From Gemmatimonadota bacterium (lineage in GTDB: Bacteria; Gemmatimonadota; Gemmatimonadetes; Longimicrobiales; Gaopeijiaceae): a DNA stretch of 64,000 nucleotides. Position numbers and translations under genes: made by a program. A model generated the notes under the pieces. That model did not search any database and was not told the DNA's origin. It saw nothing but the letters and a program-made list of their open reading frames with translations. Below, piece by piece: positions 18,903 to 28,132 of the stretch. Numbering within the stretch: the stretch's first letter is position 1; the number at the start of each line of letters is the position of its first letter. The stretch covers positions 99,865 to 163,864 of the forward strand of contig JAJDYN010000025.1 in NCBI GenBank assembly GCA_022825135.1. Reading direction: 5' to 3'.

Positions 18903-19121
18903 GGTCTGGTTCTCCGGGCGGGGGCCTGCGCGGCCACGCGGGCGGGGGTGCCAAGCCCTGAGCCTACGGGGGCCGGATCGGCATGGCAAACCGGCGCGGC
19001 CACGCCGCGGAGGTCCGGTGCCAGAGATGGCATGACTCTTGCTCTAGCTTGGCACCAGGCGGACCTGGCTGAAACCGGGCATGCGCCGGTCGCGTAGGCC
19101 CCGGGAGACAGGGGGAGTGGG

Positions 19122-19289
19122 ATGAGCACGGAAGAACGAATCAGGCATCTGGGAAGAGCGGCATCGAGGGCGGAGGATGAGGGGAGGTATCGGGAGGCCC
19201 GCAATCTGCGGCTCCTGGCGCGTGACGCTCGACCCATCTCTTCCTTGAAGGACGTTCCGAACATTCCCCTGGCCGGTTCGAGGGAATGA
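19122..19289 (+). CDS. Small protein of 55 residues, unknown function
   Basis: An ATG at 19122 is preceded by GGGGGAG at good spacing, and the frame runs 55 codons to a TGA at 19287-19289. The product is charged and helical (STEERIRHLGRAASRAEDEG, then REARNLRLLARDARPIS) with no signal peptide or membrane segment. A strong terminator hairpin follows 36 bases later. The RBS and the terminator support a real short gene. I do not recognise the family. Confidence 0.6.
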   Translation: MSTEERIRHLGRAASRAEDEGRYREARNLRLLARDARPISSLKDVPNIPLAGSRE

Positions 19290-19324
19290 GTATCGGCTGA
19301 GTCGAGATGTGTGGTGGGGTGGTG

Positions 19325-19358
19325 AGCCCCCGGGCCCGCGGAAGCGGGTTCGGGGGCT
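19325..19358 (+). terminator. Rho-independent terminator-like hairpin
   Basis: AGCCCCCG...CCCGC (5' arm from 19325) and GCGGG...CGGGGGCT (3' arm to 19358) form a 15-bp stem with two G-T pairs and a GGAA tetraloop. It is followed by TTGGTATTGT, a weak T-tract. It ends the short gene at 19122-19289. Confidence 0.7.
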
Positions 19359-19678
19359 TTGGTATTGTCGAATGGGTCGCCGGAGGTGGATGCCGGGCTT
19401 GCAGATCCGTCAGCTCTCCGGCGGATCCGGGCTGATCCGCCGGATGGCAGGGCGCGGGCAGCGCCACCGGCGTCTCCGCGGAGCCCCGGCGTGCCTTGCC
19501 GGCGTCCTCGGTTTTCCCCTCGGCTCCCTCCAGCCGATGATGAATTTCCGTAACATCGCGGGCCCAGGACCGGGCTGGCGCGCGATCCGGCGAGAGGTGC
19601 CTTATCTTGGAGCGGGACGAACGGGCGGGCGGTCCGTTGGCCGCAAGGCTGGAAACAGCAGCAGCAAGGAGCAAGGCC
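19359..19678 (+). other. Intergenic leader upstream of the M28 peptidase gene
   Basis: About 320 bases without a supported gene. The only possible signal seen is TTATCT at about 19602, a weak -10-like element some 75 bases before the GTG start, without a clear -35. AAGGAG at about 19665-19671 is the RBS of the next gene. Confidence 0.4.
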
Positions 19679-20755
19679 GTGAGATTGAAGGCAGGCAATG
19701 GGCGAATGGTCGGAGGGATGCTGGCCGGGTTGGTGGCCGGCGCGTGCGCGGGCGACGACCGGGCGGGAGATTTCCTGTACACTTCATCCGAGGACGCGCA
19801 GTCGGCCGCGGCGACCATCACGGAGACCGAATTCCTGGAACGGGTGGCGGTTCTGGCCCATGACTCCATGCGGGGCCGGGCCACGCCCAGCCCGGAGATC
19901 GAGGAAGCGGCGCGCTGGATCGCGGGAGAACTCGCTGCAATGGGACTCGAACCGGGTGGTGGCGGGGGCGAGTTCATCCAGCGCTACTCTTTCCGTCCCC
20001 GGTTCGTTGATGTCGAGGCCCCTGCGGTCGACGCGCCCAACGTGGCCGCCGTGCTGACGGGCAGCGACCCGGAACTGCGGAACGAGTACGTAGTGTTCAG
20101 CGCCCACATGGACCATGTGGGAGTGCGGGAGCCGGACGCGAGCGGGGACAGCATCTACAACGGCGCCGACGACGACGCTTCCGGGACGGCCGCGGTCATC
20201 GAGATCGCGGAGGCGTTCGCCGCGCTCGAAGAGCCGCCGCCGCGGTCGACGGTATTCCTGCTGGTGAGCGGAGAGGAGCGGGGCTTGCACGGAAGTCGCG
20301 CCTACGCCGACGACCCGCCGGAACCGGTCGCCTCGGGACGCATGGTGGCCAACCTCAACATGGACATGGTGGGCCGCAACTGGCCCGACACCATCGTGGC
20401 CATCGGCAAGGAGCACTCGGACCTGGGGGCGACCCTGGAACGCGTCAACGCGGCGCATCCGGAACTCGGCATGACCGCCATCGACGACCTGTGGCCGGAC
20501 GAGAACTTCTACTTCCGTTCGGACCACTACAACTTCGCGCGCAACGGCGTGCCGGTCCTCTTCTTCTTCAACGGGACCCACGACGACTACCACAGGCCGA
20601 GCGACGAGGTGGAGCTGATCGACGCCGGGAAGGGCGCGCGCCTGACCCGGCTCATCTTCTACCTGGGGCTCGAGATCGCGAGCGCTCCGGAGCCGCCCGA
20701 GTGGAATCCCGAAAGCCGCCGGATGATCGTCGAGATGATCGAGAGCAGACGATGA
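19679..20755 (+). CDS. M28 family metallopeptidase lipoprotein
   Basis: A 358-residue protein. I chose the GTG at 19679 because AAGGAG precedes it and the product then has a short signal with a lipobox (LVAGAC). The di-zinc M28 ligands are visible in order: His in FSAHMDHVG, bridging Asp in NGADDDASG, catalytic Glu in SGEERGLHG, Asp in NMDMVGR, and His in [10 protein letters not shown]. Family members are secreted aminopeptidases or related amidases. The stop overlaps the start of the next gene (ATGA), so the two are translationally coupled. Confidence 0.9.
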   Translation: MRLKAGNGRMVGGMLAGLVAGACAGDDRAGDFLYTSSEDAQSAAATITETEFLERVAVLAHDSMRGRATPSPEIEEAARWIAGELAAMGLEPGGGGGEFIQRYSFRPRFVDVEAPAVDAPNVAAVLTGSDPELRNEYVVFSAHMDHVGVREPDASGDSIYNGADDDASGTAAVIEIAEAFAALEEPPPRSTVFLLVSGEERGLHGSRAYADDPPEPVASGRMVANLNMDMVGRNWPDTIVAIGKEHSDLGATLERVNAAHPELGMTAIDDLWPDENFYFRSDHYNFARNGVPVLFFFNGTHDDYHRPSDEVELIDAGKGARLTRLIFYLGLEIASAPEPPEWNPESRRMIVEMIESRR

Positions 20756-21420
20756 GCATCAGGCTGATGCCGCTGGAAGACTATCGGGAGTATTCCGTCC
20801 GGGAGATGCGCGCCCGTGCGCGCGCCTTCCGCGAGGAAGTCCGCCGCCGGCGCACGGTGCGCGACTTCTCGCCGCGCCCGGTGCCGCGCGGGATCATCGA
20901 GGACTGCCTGCTGGCCGCCGGATCCGCCCCCAACGGCGCCAACCACCAGCCCTGGCACTTCGTCGTGGTGAGCGATCCCGCGGTGAAGAAGCAGATTCGC
21001 GAGGCCGCGGAAGAGGAGGAGCGGGCCTTCTACCGGGAGCGGGCGCCGGACGAATGGCTTCAGGCGCTCGAACCCCTGGGCACCGACGAAAACAAGCCCT
21101 TTCTGGAGATCGCGCCCTACCTGATCGTAATCTTCGCCGAGAGCTACGCGCGGCTGGCGGACGGCACCCGCCGCAAGAACTACTACGTCACGGAGTCGGT
21201 CGGCATTGCCACGGGCCTCCTCATCACGGCCCTCCACCACGCCGGACTGGCCTCGCTCACCCATACGCCCAGCCCCATGGGCTTCCTGAACCGCATTCTG
21301 GACCGCCCGAAGAACGAGCGCCCGTTTCTGCTGCTGGTGGCGGGGTATCCGGCGGACGATGCCAGGGTGCCCGTCATCGGGAAGAAGTCCCTGCGGGAAA
21401 TCGCGACCTTCAGCGAGTAG
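20752..21420 (+). CDS. Nitroreductase-fold flavoprotein, iodotyrosine-deiodinase-like
   Basis: A 222-residue protein. The FMN-binding start [15 protein letters not shown] and [16 protein letters not shown], the middle lid region with Glu/Phe-Tyr/Trp/Lys spacing ([20 protein letters not shown], then [16 protein letters not shown]), the [15 protein letters not shown] segment and the ending [13 protein letters not shown] all resemble the iodotyrosine deiodinase (IYD) branch more than classic NfsA/B nitroreductases. IYD enzymes reductively dehalogenate halotyrosines using FMN. The ATG overlaps the M28 stop in ATGA. Whether it acts on halotyrosine or another halogenated aromatic cannot be told from sequence. 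Confidence 0.85.
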   Translation: MSIRLMPLEDYREYSVREMRARARAFREEVRRRRTVRDFSPRPVPRGIIEDCLLAAGSAPNGANHQPWHFVVVSDPAVKKQIREAAEEEERAFYRERAPDEWLQALEPLGTDENKPFLEIAPYLIVIFAESYARLADGTRRKNYYVTESVGIATGLLITALHHAGLASLTHTPSPMGFLNRILDRPKNERPFLLLVAGYPADDARVPVIGKKSLREIATFSE

Positions 21421-21551
21421 CGCACCCGGCCCGTCAACCCCCTGGCCGGCGACTCGCATTGCACGACGGTCTTGGATAAACTCCGCCCATGGGCACCCGC
21501 CGGGCGCGGGCAACTGTCAACGGTTCCACCGGTTCAACCGGACGAGGCACA

Positions 21552-23471
21552 ATGGGACGCCTGGACGCAGACACAGGACGGGACTCGGCGGAGATCCGCG
21601 CCTTCACCAAGGCGATTCTGAGGGACCTCAAGGCCCTGGAGAAGATGCTCTCCGAGGGCATGATCGAGTCCGGGGTGCGCCGCTTCGGCGTGGAGCAGGA
21701 GTTCTTCCTGGTCGACCGCGGCTGGCGCCCGGCGACCGTCGCGCTCGACGTGCTGGAGCATCTTCCCGCAGACACCTTCACGACCGAGCTGGCGCTCTTC
21801 AACCTGGAGGCCAACCTTCAGCCCAAGCTCCTCACCGGCCGCTGCTTCTCGGCCATGGAGGTCGAGATCGAGGAGAAGCTCGCGCAGGCGCGCGCCTCGG
21901 CGCAGCGGCAGGGGGCCGACATCGTCCTGTGCGGCATCCTGCCGACCCTGGGCAAGTCCGACCTGTCCATGGACAGCATCACGCCCATGCCCCGCTACTA
22001 CGCTCTCAACGATGCCCTCAACCGCATCCGGGGAGGGTCGTCGTACCGCCTGCGCATCGAGGGCACCGACGAGATCTTCGTCGAGCACGACTCGGTGATG
22101 GTGGAGGCGTGCAACACCAGCTACCAGGTGCACCTTCAGGTTTCCGCGGAAGAGTTTCCGAGCTTCTACAACGTGGCCCAGCTGGTGACCCCGCCGGTGC
22201 TGGCGGCGAGCGTCAATTCCCCGCTGCTTTTCGGCAAGCGGCTCTGGAACGAGACGCGCATCGCGCTGTTCGAGCAGTCGATGGACACGCGCAGCGCGAC
22301 GCCCCACCTGCGCCAGACCAGCACGCGCGTGCGTTTCGGCGAGCGCTGGATCAACAAGTCGGTGACCGAGCTCTTCGAGGACGATATCGCTCGCTTCCGG
22401 GTGCTCCTGACCGGAGAGGTGACGGAGGATCCCTTCCAGGTGCTTGCACGCGGCGGCGTGCCCCGCCTCCCCGCGCTGCAGCTGCACAACGGCACGGTAT
22501 ACCGCTGGAACCGCCCCTGCTACGGCATCAGCGAAGGCAAGCCGCACCTGCGCATCGAGTGTCGGGTGCTGCCCTCGGGTCCGACGATCATGGACGAGGT
22601 GGCCAACGCGGCCTTCTGGATCGGCCTGGTGCTCGGGGGCGCCCGGGAGTACGGTGACGTCGCCAGCCGGGTCGACTTCGATTACGCCAAGGCCAACTTC
22701 GTGGCCGCCAGCCGCAGGGGCCTGGACGCCGGTTTCCACTGGCTCACCGGGGAGACCGTGAGCGCGCGCGACCTCCTTCTGGGAGAACTGCTTCCGCTGT
22801 CGCGGAGCGGGCTCGAGGAACTGGGGATCGAGGAGACCGAAATCGACCACTACCTGGGGATCGTTCAGGGGCGCGTCGAGTCCGGCATGACCGGCGCGAT
22901 GTGGCAGCTCAAGTCGCTGCGCAGCATGAGCGGACAGGGATCGGCCGCCGAGCGCATGACCGCGCTCACCTCCGGGATGGCCCATCGCCAGCGGGATCCG
23001 CGTCCGGCGCACACCTGGGAGCCGGCCGAGATCTGGGAAGCGGGCGGCTGGCGCTACAATTTCCTGAAGGTCGAGCAGTACATGGTGACGGACCTGTTCA
23101 CCGTGCACGAGGACGAGCCGATCGAGCTGGCCGCCTTCCTGATGGACAAGCAGAACATCCGCCACGTCCTGGTGGAGAACGACGACCACACGCTGGTGGG
23201 GCTGGTCTCGTACCGGTCGATCCTGCGCCTGGTCGCCGCGTCCGGGGCCCCGGGCACCTCGGAGTCCGATCCGATCCGCACCATCATGGCGTCCGACGTG
23301 GTGACCGTGGAGCCCGAGACCTCGACCCTGGAAGCGATCAGGATCATGCGCGAGAAGCGCGTGTCCGCTCTCCCGGTGGAGAAGAACGGCAAGCTGATCG
23401 GCATCATCAGCGAGCGCGATTTCCTGCCGATCGCCTACCAGTTGCTGGAGGAGAAGCTGGAGGACGTCTGA
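21552..23471 (+). CDS. GCS2-like carboxylate-amine ligase fused to two CBS domains
   Basis: A protein of about 639 residues. The ATG at 21552 follows GAGG; an ATG 63 bases earlier has no RBS. Residues about 40-440 resemble glutamate-cysteine ligase family 2 (VRRFGVEQEFFLVD, ELALFNLEANLQP, LRIECRVLPSGPT, PCYGISEGKPHLR); this fold ligates an amine to a carboxylate with ATP. Residues about 510-635 form two CBS repeats (MVTDLFTVHEDEP..., IMASDVVTVEPETS... SALPVEKNGKLIGIISERD). CBS pairs usually bind adenine nucleotides, so the ligase may be controlled by AMP/ATP. The product could be gamma-glutamyl-cysteine or another gamma-glutamyl compound. It stands alone; no GshB is next to it. Confidence 0.85.
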   Translation: MGRLDADTGRDSAEIRAFTKAILRDLKALEKMLSEGMIESGVRRFGVEQEFFLVDRGWRPATVALDVLEHLPADTFTTELALFNLEANLQPKLLTGRCFSAMEVEIEEKLAQARASAQRQGADIVLCGILPTLGKSDLSMDSITPMPRYYALNDALNRIRGGSSYRLRIEGTDEIFVEHDSVMVEACNTSYQVHLQVSAEEFPSFYNVAQLVTPPVLAASVNSPLLFGKRLWNETRIALFEQSMDTRSATPHLRQTSTRVRFGERWINKSVTELFEDDIARFRVLLTGEVTEDPFQVLARGGVPRLPALQLHNGTVYRWNRPCYGISEGKPHLRIECRVLPSGPTIMDEVANAAFWIGLVLGGAREYGDVASRVDFDYAKANFVAASRRGLDAGFHWLTGETVSARDLLLGELLPLSRSGLEELGIEETEIDHYLGIVQGRVESGMTGAMWQLKSLRSMSGQGSAAERMTALTSGMAHRQRDPRPAHTWEPAEIWEAGGWRYNFLKVEQYMVTDLFTVHEDEPIELAAFLMDKQNIRHVLVENDDHTLVGLVSYRSILRLVAASGAPGTSESDPIRTIMASDVVTVEPETSTLEAIRIMREKRVSALPVEKNGKLIGIISERDFLPIAYQLLEEKLEDV

Positions 23472-23489
23472 GGGGCGGGTCCGTCCGGA

Positions 23490-24599
23490 TCAGATCCTGA
23501 TGTAGATGCGGCGCCGGTGCAGCAGCCACGCGACGGCGAGCCAGAACGCAACCTGCGCGAGGGCAAGCGCGAGCGAGCCGTTGTAGTCGCCCGCCCAGGA
23601 CTGGAAGCCGTTGCGGAAGATCCAGTCGTAGAGGGATGAGCCTTCCGGGCCGCCCACGGGAATCCGGCCCATCGTCTTGGCGAACATCCCCGAAGCCACG
23701 AAGATGGCGATCGAGTTCATGCCGCAGGCGACCAGCGGCGCGCTCCACGCGCCTCGCCAGCGCCTGACGTCGATGGCCCAGTACATCGTGCCCAGCACGA
23801 ACAGCGCGGTTCCCGCGGTGAAAACCACGTAGGAACTTGTCCAAAGGTTCTTGTTGATGGGGAAGACGGTGTCCCAGGCGAGGCCAAGGACGACCATAGC
23901 GGCGCCCGCGACCCACATGCCCTTGAGGAGGTCGCCGCCGGAGCGTCTCGACCGGAGCCATTCGCCGCAGAAGATGCCGAGGAGGCAAGTGCCGATGGCC
24001 GGGAAGGTGGAGAGGAGCCCCTCGGGGTCCCAGGTGCCCGACCACAGTCGGTCGGGCATGAGGGCGCGGTCGACGTGGGCAGCCAGATTGCCGTCCGGCG
24101 AAAGATCGCCCGCGACGCCACCGGGGGCCGGCACGAGCATCATCAGGGCCCAGTAGCCGAGGAGAAGCGCAGCCGTCGCGACCATGCGCCGCCGGGCCGA
24201 CGCCCACAGGTAGAGCCCGGCCGCGGCGAAGTACACCAGCCCGATCCGCTGGAGCACCCCGTAGAGCCGCATCTCGCCGAAGTCGAAGTCCGGGATCGCG
24301 CGCATGGCGAGGCCGATCGCGATCAGGATCAGCGACCGGCGGACCACGTGCCGGAACAAATCCGTGCGCGCGGCTCCCTCGTCGAGCCGGCGCCGGAACG
24401 AGAACGGCATGGCGACGCCGACGATGAACAGGAAATACGGGAAGATGAGGTCGGTAGGGGTCCAGCCGTGCCACTCGGCGTGCGCAAGAGGCGCGTACAC
24501 GTAGGCCCAACTGCCCGGGTTGTTGACCAGCACCATTCCCGCGATGGTCAGCCCCCGGAACGCGTCCAGGGAGAGGAGCCGGTCCGAGGTTTCGGGCAT
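23490..24599 (-). CDS. NagX-like / heparan-alpha-glucosaminide N-acetyltransferase-type membrane acyltransferase
   Basis: A protein of about 369 residues with around ten membrane segments. It opens with RLLSLDAFRGLTIAGMVLVNNPG, the signature of the DUF5009/HGSNAT family, and continues with WTPTDLIFPYFLFIVGVAMP. Family members acetylate amino sugars across the membrane or are putative sugar-related transport proteins (NagX). The ATG at 24599 gives the family-like start; another start ten codons earlier is possible and neither has a strong RBS. It is convergent with the preceding gene, 18 bases apart. Confidence 0.85.
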   Translation of the reverse strand: MPETSDRLLSLDAFRGLTIAGMVLVNNPGSWAYVYAPLAHAEWHGWTPTDLIFPYFLFIVGVAMPFSFRRRLDEGAARTDLFRHVVRRSLILIAIGLAMRAIPDFDFGEMRLYGVLQRIGLVYFAAAGLYLWASARRRMVATAALLLGYWALMMLVPAPGGVAGDLSPDGNLAAHVDRALMPDRLWSGTWDPEGLLSTFPAIGTCLLGIFCGEWLRSRRSGGDLLKGMWVAGAAMVVLGLAWDTVFPINKNLWTSSYVVFTAGTALFVLGTMYWAIDVRRWRGAWSAPLVACGMNSIAIFVASGMFAKTMGRIPVGGPEGSSLYDWIFRNGFQSWAGDYNGSLALALAQVAFWLAVAWLLHRRRIYIRI

Positions 24600-24725
24600 G
24601 CTGCACACCAGGATCAGGGAACGTCTCATCCTTGCCGGGATTCTCGATTCTAACCGTTCCCGGTGGTGAACGCATTGGCGATGAGGTATCGGGGGCTCGA
24701 AGAGGATCCCGTGGTTCGATATCCC

Positions 24726-24751
24726 ATCTTGTCCTTCAGAGATATCTTGTC
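24726..24751 (+). promoter_or_regulatory. Candidate operator of the VapBC module (direct repeat)
   Basis: ATCTTGTC occurs at 24726-24733 and again at 24744-24751, 18 bases apart, in the unusually AT-rich region before the VapB start. TATATTAT-like sequence at 24764-24771 could be the -10. VapB antitoxins usually repress their own operons by binding repeated sites, so this is a reasonable operator, not proven. Confidence 0.4.
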
Positions 24752-24798
24752 TAGGATTGTAAGTATATTATGTTTTGCTTTTCTCTGGAGGTTGTCGA

Positions 24799-25008
24799 TT
24801 GAGGAAGACCAGCGTCGAAGTGGACCACGGCCTCATCGAGCAAGTTCGGCTGCTGCTTGGAACAGCCTCGATCAAGGATACCATCGACACCGCGTTGCGC
24901 GAGGTGCTGCGACGCGAGGCCAGACGGCAGGAGATCGCGGCGCTCTCCAGCATGGAGGGGCTTGATCTGGCCAACGAGACCGTCATGGCCAAGGCTTGGC
25001 GTCGTTGA
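24799..25008 (+). CDS. vapB: VapB-type antitoxin
   Basis: A 69-residue protein. The TTG at 24799 has GGAGG 7 bases upstream and gives the family start RKTSVEVDHGLIEQVRLLLG, followed by KDTIDTALREVLRREARRQE, the ribbon-helix-helix pattern of VapB (type II TA). The C-terminal part would block the VapC toxin. The stop overlaps or lies inside the start of the toxin gene. The upstream region is more AT-rich than the rest of the window, as is common around mobile TA modules. Confidence 0.85.
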   Translation: MRKTSVEVDHGLIEQVRLLLGTASIKDTIDTALREVLRREARRQEIAALSSMEGLDLANETVMAKAWRR

Positions 25009-25433
25009 CACCGCAGGAAACGCCCGTCGTCTACCTGATCGACAAGAGTGCTCTGGCCCGCATGGAGGATCCTCGGGTCGGGGCGCGAGTGGTGCCGATC
25101 ATCGAATCAGGCCGGGCGGCGACATGCTCCGTCGTCGACCTTGAGGTCCTCTACTCCACCCGCAACCATGCCGAGCACGCGCGTGTTCGGGGTCGCCGGG
25201 CACTGGCCTATCGGCGCATCGAACTTACGGAGGCCGTTTTCCAGAGGGCGATCGCCGTTCAGGGCTTACTCGCCCGCCGGGGACAGCACCGGCTGCCCAT
25301 CCAGGACCTGATCATCGCGGCCGCGGCGGAGATTGCCGGCGCCACCCTTCTTCACTACGACTCGGACTTCGATACGATCGCGCTCGCGACGGGGCAGGAG
25401 GTCGAATGGGTGGCTCCGAGAGGCTCCCTGTAA
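24996..25433 (+). CDS. vapC: VapC-type PIN-domain ribonuclease toxin
   Basis: A protein of 142-145 residues. The acidic PIN residues are all there: Asp in LIDKSALARM, Glu in VVDLEVLY, Asp in IQDLIIAAAA and Asp in YDSDFDTIA. VapC toxins cut tRNA or rRNA. Start is TTG at either 24996 or 25005; the second makes a TTGA overlap with the vapB stop and is the likelier for translational coupling. The set looks intact, unlike the toxin stub at 9828-9866. Confidence 0.88.
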   Translation: MASLTPQETPVVYLIDKSALARMEDPRVGARVVPIIESGRAATCSVVDLEVLYSTRNHAEHARVRGRRALAYRRIELTEAVFQRAIAVQGLLARRGQHRLPIQDLIIAAAAEIAGATLLHYDSDFDTIALATGQEVEWVAPRGSL

Positions 25434-25440
25434 CCGCAGG

Positions 25441-26556
25441 CTACGCCACCACCTCCGCGAACGCGTCTCCCATCTTTTCCAGCGCTTCCTGCAGTTCGTG
25501 GGCGGGAGGACCGAACCCCAGCCGCAGGTAGTGGTCCATGCCGAAGTGGTCGCCGGGCACCACCAGCACGGACTTCTCGGCACGCAGCTTCTCCGCGAGC
25601 ACGCTCGAGTTGACGGGAGCGTCGTAGCGGACGTAGCAGATGGCGCCCGCGTCGGGGGGATGGTAGCGGAAGAGGCCGTTGTGGGACTCCATCCACTCGG
25701 TGACCAGCGGCAGGTTGCGGTGCAGGATCGAGCGCGTGCGGGCCAGGATGCGGGCGCGCGCGTCCGGGGCCAGAGCGGCGGTCGCGAGGACGTCGGAAAG
25801 GGTCGCGGGGGTGATGGTGGTGAAGTCGGTGCGCGCCCACAGGGTCTCGGTGATGTCGGCCGGAGCGACGATCCAGCCGATGCGGAGGCCGGGCGTGCCG
25901 TACGCCTTGGAAAGCGAGTTGGTCACGATGGTGCGCTCGTACTCGCCCCACATGGAGGGCGTGGGGATGCCGGAGAGCTCCGCGCCCTGGTAAACCTCGT
26001 CGCACAGGATCCACGCGCCAGCGCGCTCCGCAGCCTCCACGATGCCCCGGCGCGACTCGGGGGTGAGGGAGGCGCCGGTCGGGTTGTTGGGGTTGGTGAT
26101 CAGGATGAAGCGCACGTCGTCGTCGAGTATGGCGCGCAATTGGTCGAGGTCGGGCTGCCAGCCCGACTCCTCGCGCAGCTCGAAGGGACGCACCATGCCG
26201 CCGAAGTTCCGCACCAGCCCGGGCACCTGCATGTAGTTCGGGACCATGACGGCCGCGGGGGCGCCGGCTTCCATCAACTGCCAGCAGGCGGCCAGGTTGG
26301 CCTCCGCGCCGCCGGTGGTGACCACCACTTCGTCGGGGGAGACGTTGTCATACAAGGCGGCGATGCGCTCCCTCAAGTCGTCCGACCCATTCGACTGCCC
26401 GTATCCGAGGCTCGACGCTCCCAGGTTCTCGATTCCGGTGAGTTCGATCAGTTCGTCCAGCGAAAGCGGGTCCACGCCGCTCTCGGAGAGGTTGTAGCGA
26501 ACGCGGTGTTCGAATACGGACTGCCAGCGCTCCATCTCGAATCGGTCGAGCTTCAC
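25441..26556 (-). CDS. Class I/II PLP-dependent aminotransferase
   Basis: A 371-residue aminotransferase. The PLP lysine is in TNSLSKAYGTPGLRIGW, the cofactor Asp/Asn region is LITNPNNPTG and ILCDEVYQG, and the C-terminal Arg is in HYLRLGFG. ATG at 26556. The fold-type I family includes aspartate/tyrosine transaminases, C-S lyases and capreomycidine-synthase-like enzymes; the substrate cannot be fixed. The next gene upstream in the same direction (amidohydrolase) ends 70 bases before. Confidence 0.9.
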   Translation of the reverse strand: MKLDRFEMERWQSVFEHRVRYNLSESGVDPLSLDELIELTGIENLGASSLGYGQSNGSDDLRERIAALYDNVSPDEVVVTTGGAEANLAACWQLMEAGAPAAVMVPNYMQVPGLVRNFGGMVRPFELREESGWQPDLDQLRAILDDDVRFILITNPNNPTGASLTPESRRGIVEAAERAGAWILCDEVYQGAELSGIPTPSMWGEYERTIVTNSLSKAYGTPGLRIGWIVAPADITETLWARTDFTTITPATLSDVLATAALAPDARARILARTRSILHRNLPLVTEWMESHNGLFRYHPPDAGAICYVRYDAPVNSSVLAEKLRAEKSVLVVPGDHFGMDHYLRLGFGPPAHELQEALEKMGDAFAEVVA

Positions 26557-26626
26557 GTAGGTGCCTCCGTGGGTTCAGGGCGCGCGCGGGGCGCGTTGAT
26601 GCTGATTTGGGCCGTGCGGGCGGCGG

Positions 26627-28132
26627 CTAGCGGATCCCTACCAGGCCGCGCACGGACTCGATGAGGGCGTCGCTGTCCCAGCCGATGCCGTGCCGGAAGA
26701 CAATGCTCGTATTTCGGATGTGTCCGTCGGCTTCGACATCGCCCTCGACAACCGCGAGATCGGCGCGCTTCCCGGGCTCCACGCTGCCCACGTCGTCGAA
26801 GATGCCGAGCACGCGCGCCCCGTTGGCGCTCATGATCTCCACCACCTCGGGGGCGGTGAAGCCGGCCTCCAGCAGCAGTTCGAAGTTGCGCTGGTCGCCG
26901 AGCCCCGGAGGCGCCGCGCCGTATCCGGTGGGATCGACACCGGCCGCGAGCATGCCTCCCGCCTGCACGAAGGCGTATTCGTAGTCCATCGCAACCCGCA
27001 GCAGCTCCGGGGAGAGCCCCACGCCCGACCCCGGGTCGGCGGCGCGGATCTGGTCGAACTGCGCCCGAACGTCGGCGGCCACCTCGGGCGCCAGCACCTC
27101 CCATACACGGGGATCGAGGGGACCCCGGCCCGGAACGGAGATCTCGTAGACGGCGAGCGTGGAGGTCATCGACACATCGTTGTCGACCATGTCGCGGAAG
27201 GTCTGCTGCACCTCGGGTCCGTTGACGTCCAGGTCTCCATAGGTGTTGCGGAAGCCCGGCGGGCATTCGTCGGGCTGCTTGGAGGGATCGTACTCGCTGT
27301 TGGCGAACAGGCCGTGCTCCAGGTTGTCGATCCCGAGCGCCACCGCTTCTCTGTAACCCACTGAGCAAAGATGCGCAGTGACGTTTATGCCGTGGGCGTG
27401 CGCTTCCTCGATCGCGGCGCCCAGTTCGGCGCGGCTGATCCAGGTGTAGGCCTTGAACCAGTCCACGCCCTCCTCCGACCAGTAGCGCACGACCCGGCGC
27501 GCGGTTTCGGGGCCGTCGAGCTGCGCCATCGTGCGGCTCCCTCGCTGCCCCGTGAGATAGGGCCCGGTGACGAAGATGGTCGGCCCGACGGCGAGCCCCG
27601 CCTCGATCTCCTCCTGGAGGTTGATCTCTTCGTAGGGCGCGCGGGCTCCCGTGGTGCGGATGGTCGTCAGTCCGGAGGCCAGATAGAGGCGTGGCGAACT
27701 GAAGGAGAGCTGGGCCGCCCGCCCCCCGGCCGCCGTGTAGAAGCTGTGGTTGTGCAACCCGATCAGCCCGGGCATCACCGTGTGCCCCGACAGGTCGAGC
27801 ACCTCGGCGCCGTCGGGCACGTCGACCTCGCCGTCGTTCCCCACGGCAGCGATCCGTCCGTCCGCGATCACGACGGTCTGGCCGTCCCGCGCGGGCTCCC
27901 CGGTGCCGTCGATCAGCTTCACCCCGGTGAGCGCGACCGGGTCGGCGTCCACCGCGATCAGGTCGGCGAACTCCTGGGCGGGATTCGCGGCCGGCCGGGC
28001 GGCAGCGACCTCCGGTGCGGGAGCGTCCGCCTCCTGCGGCGCGGGCGCCTCGCAGGCAGCGACCCACGCCAGCAGGGTGCCCAGCAGCACCGTGGTTCCG
28101 AAGGGGGCATGTGGCTTGCGATCATCTCTCAT
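26627..28132 (-). CDS. Amidohydrolase family lipoprotein
   Basis: A 501-residue protein; ATG at 28132 is preceded by GGAGGAGG. A signal peptide ends in a lipobox (VAAC, then EAPAPQ). The core is an amidohydrolase: start strand ADPVALTGVKLIDGTG, ADGRIAAVG, VMPGLIGLHNHSF carrying the first His pair, NVTAHLCS with a later His, DNLEHGLF, AAGVDPTGYG with the Asp, and GSVEPGKRADLAVV at the end. The usual metal-bound hydrolase of cyclic amides or prolyl dipeptides; substrate unknown. It is probably co-transcribed with the aminotransferase. Confidence 0.9.
   Translation of the reverse strand: MRDDRKPHAPFGTTVLLGTLLAWVAACEAPAPQEADAPAPEVAAARPAANPAQEFADLIAVDADPVALTGVKLIDGTGEPARDGQTVVIADGRIAAVGNDGEVDVPDGAEVLDLSGHTVMPGLIGLHNHSFYTAAGGRAAQLSFSSPRLYLASGLTTIRTTGARAPYEEINLQEEIEAGLAVGPTIFVTGPYLTGQRGSRTMAQLDGPETARRVVRYWSEEGVDWFKAYTWISRAELGAAIEEAHAHGINVTAHLCSVGYREAVALGIDNLEHGLFANSEYDPSKQPDECPPGFRNTYGDLDVNGPEVQQTFRDMVDNDVSMTSTLAVYEISVPGRGPLDPRVWEVLAPEVAADVRAQFDQIRAADPGSGVGLSPELLRVAMDYEYAFVQAGGMLAAGVDPTGYGAAPPGLGDQRNFELLLEAGFTAPEVVEIMSANGARVLGIFDDVGSVEPGKRADLAVVEGDVEADGHIRNTSIVFRHGIGWDSDALIESVRGLVGIR

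Noticed and set aside
23471..23490. Terminator between the convergent GCS2-CBS and NagX-like genes
   Set aside because: Only 18 bases lie between the stops and no stem is visible.
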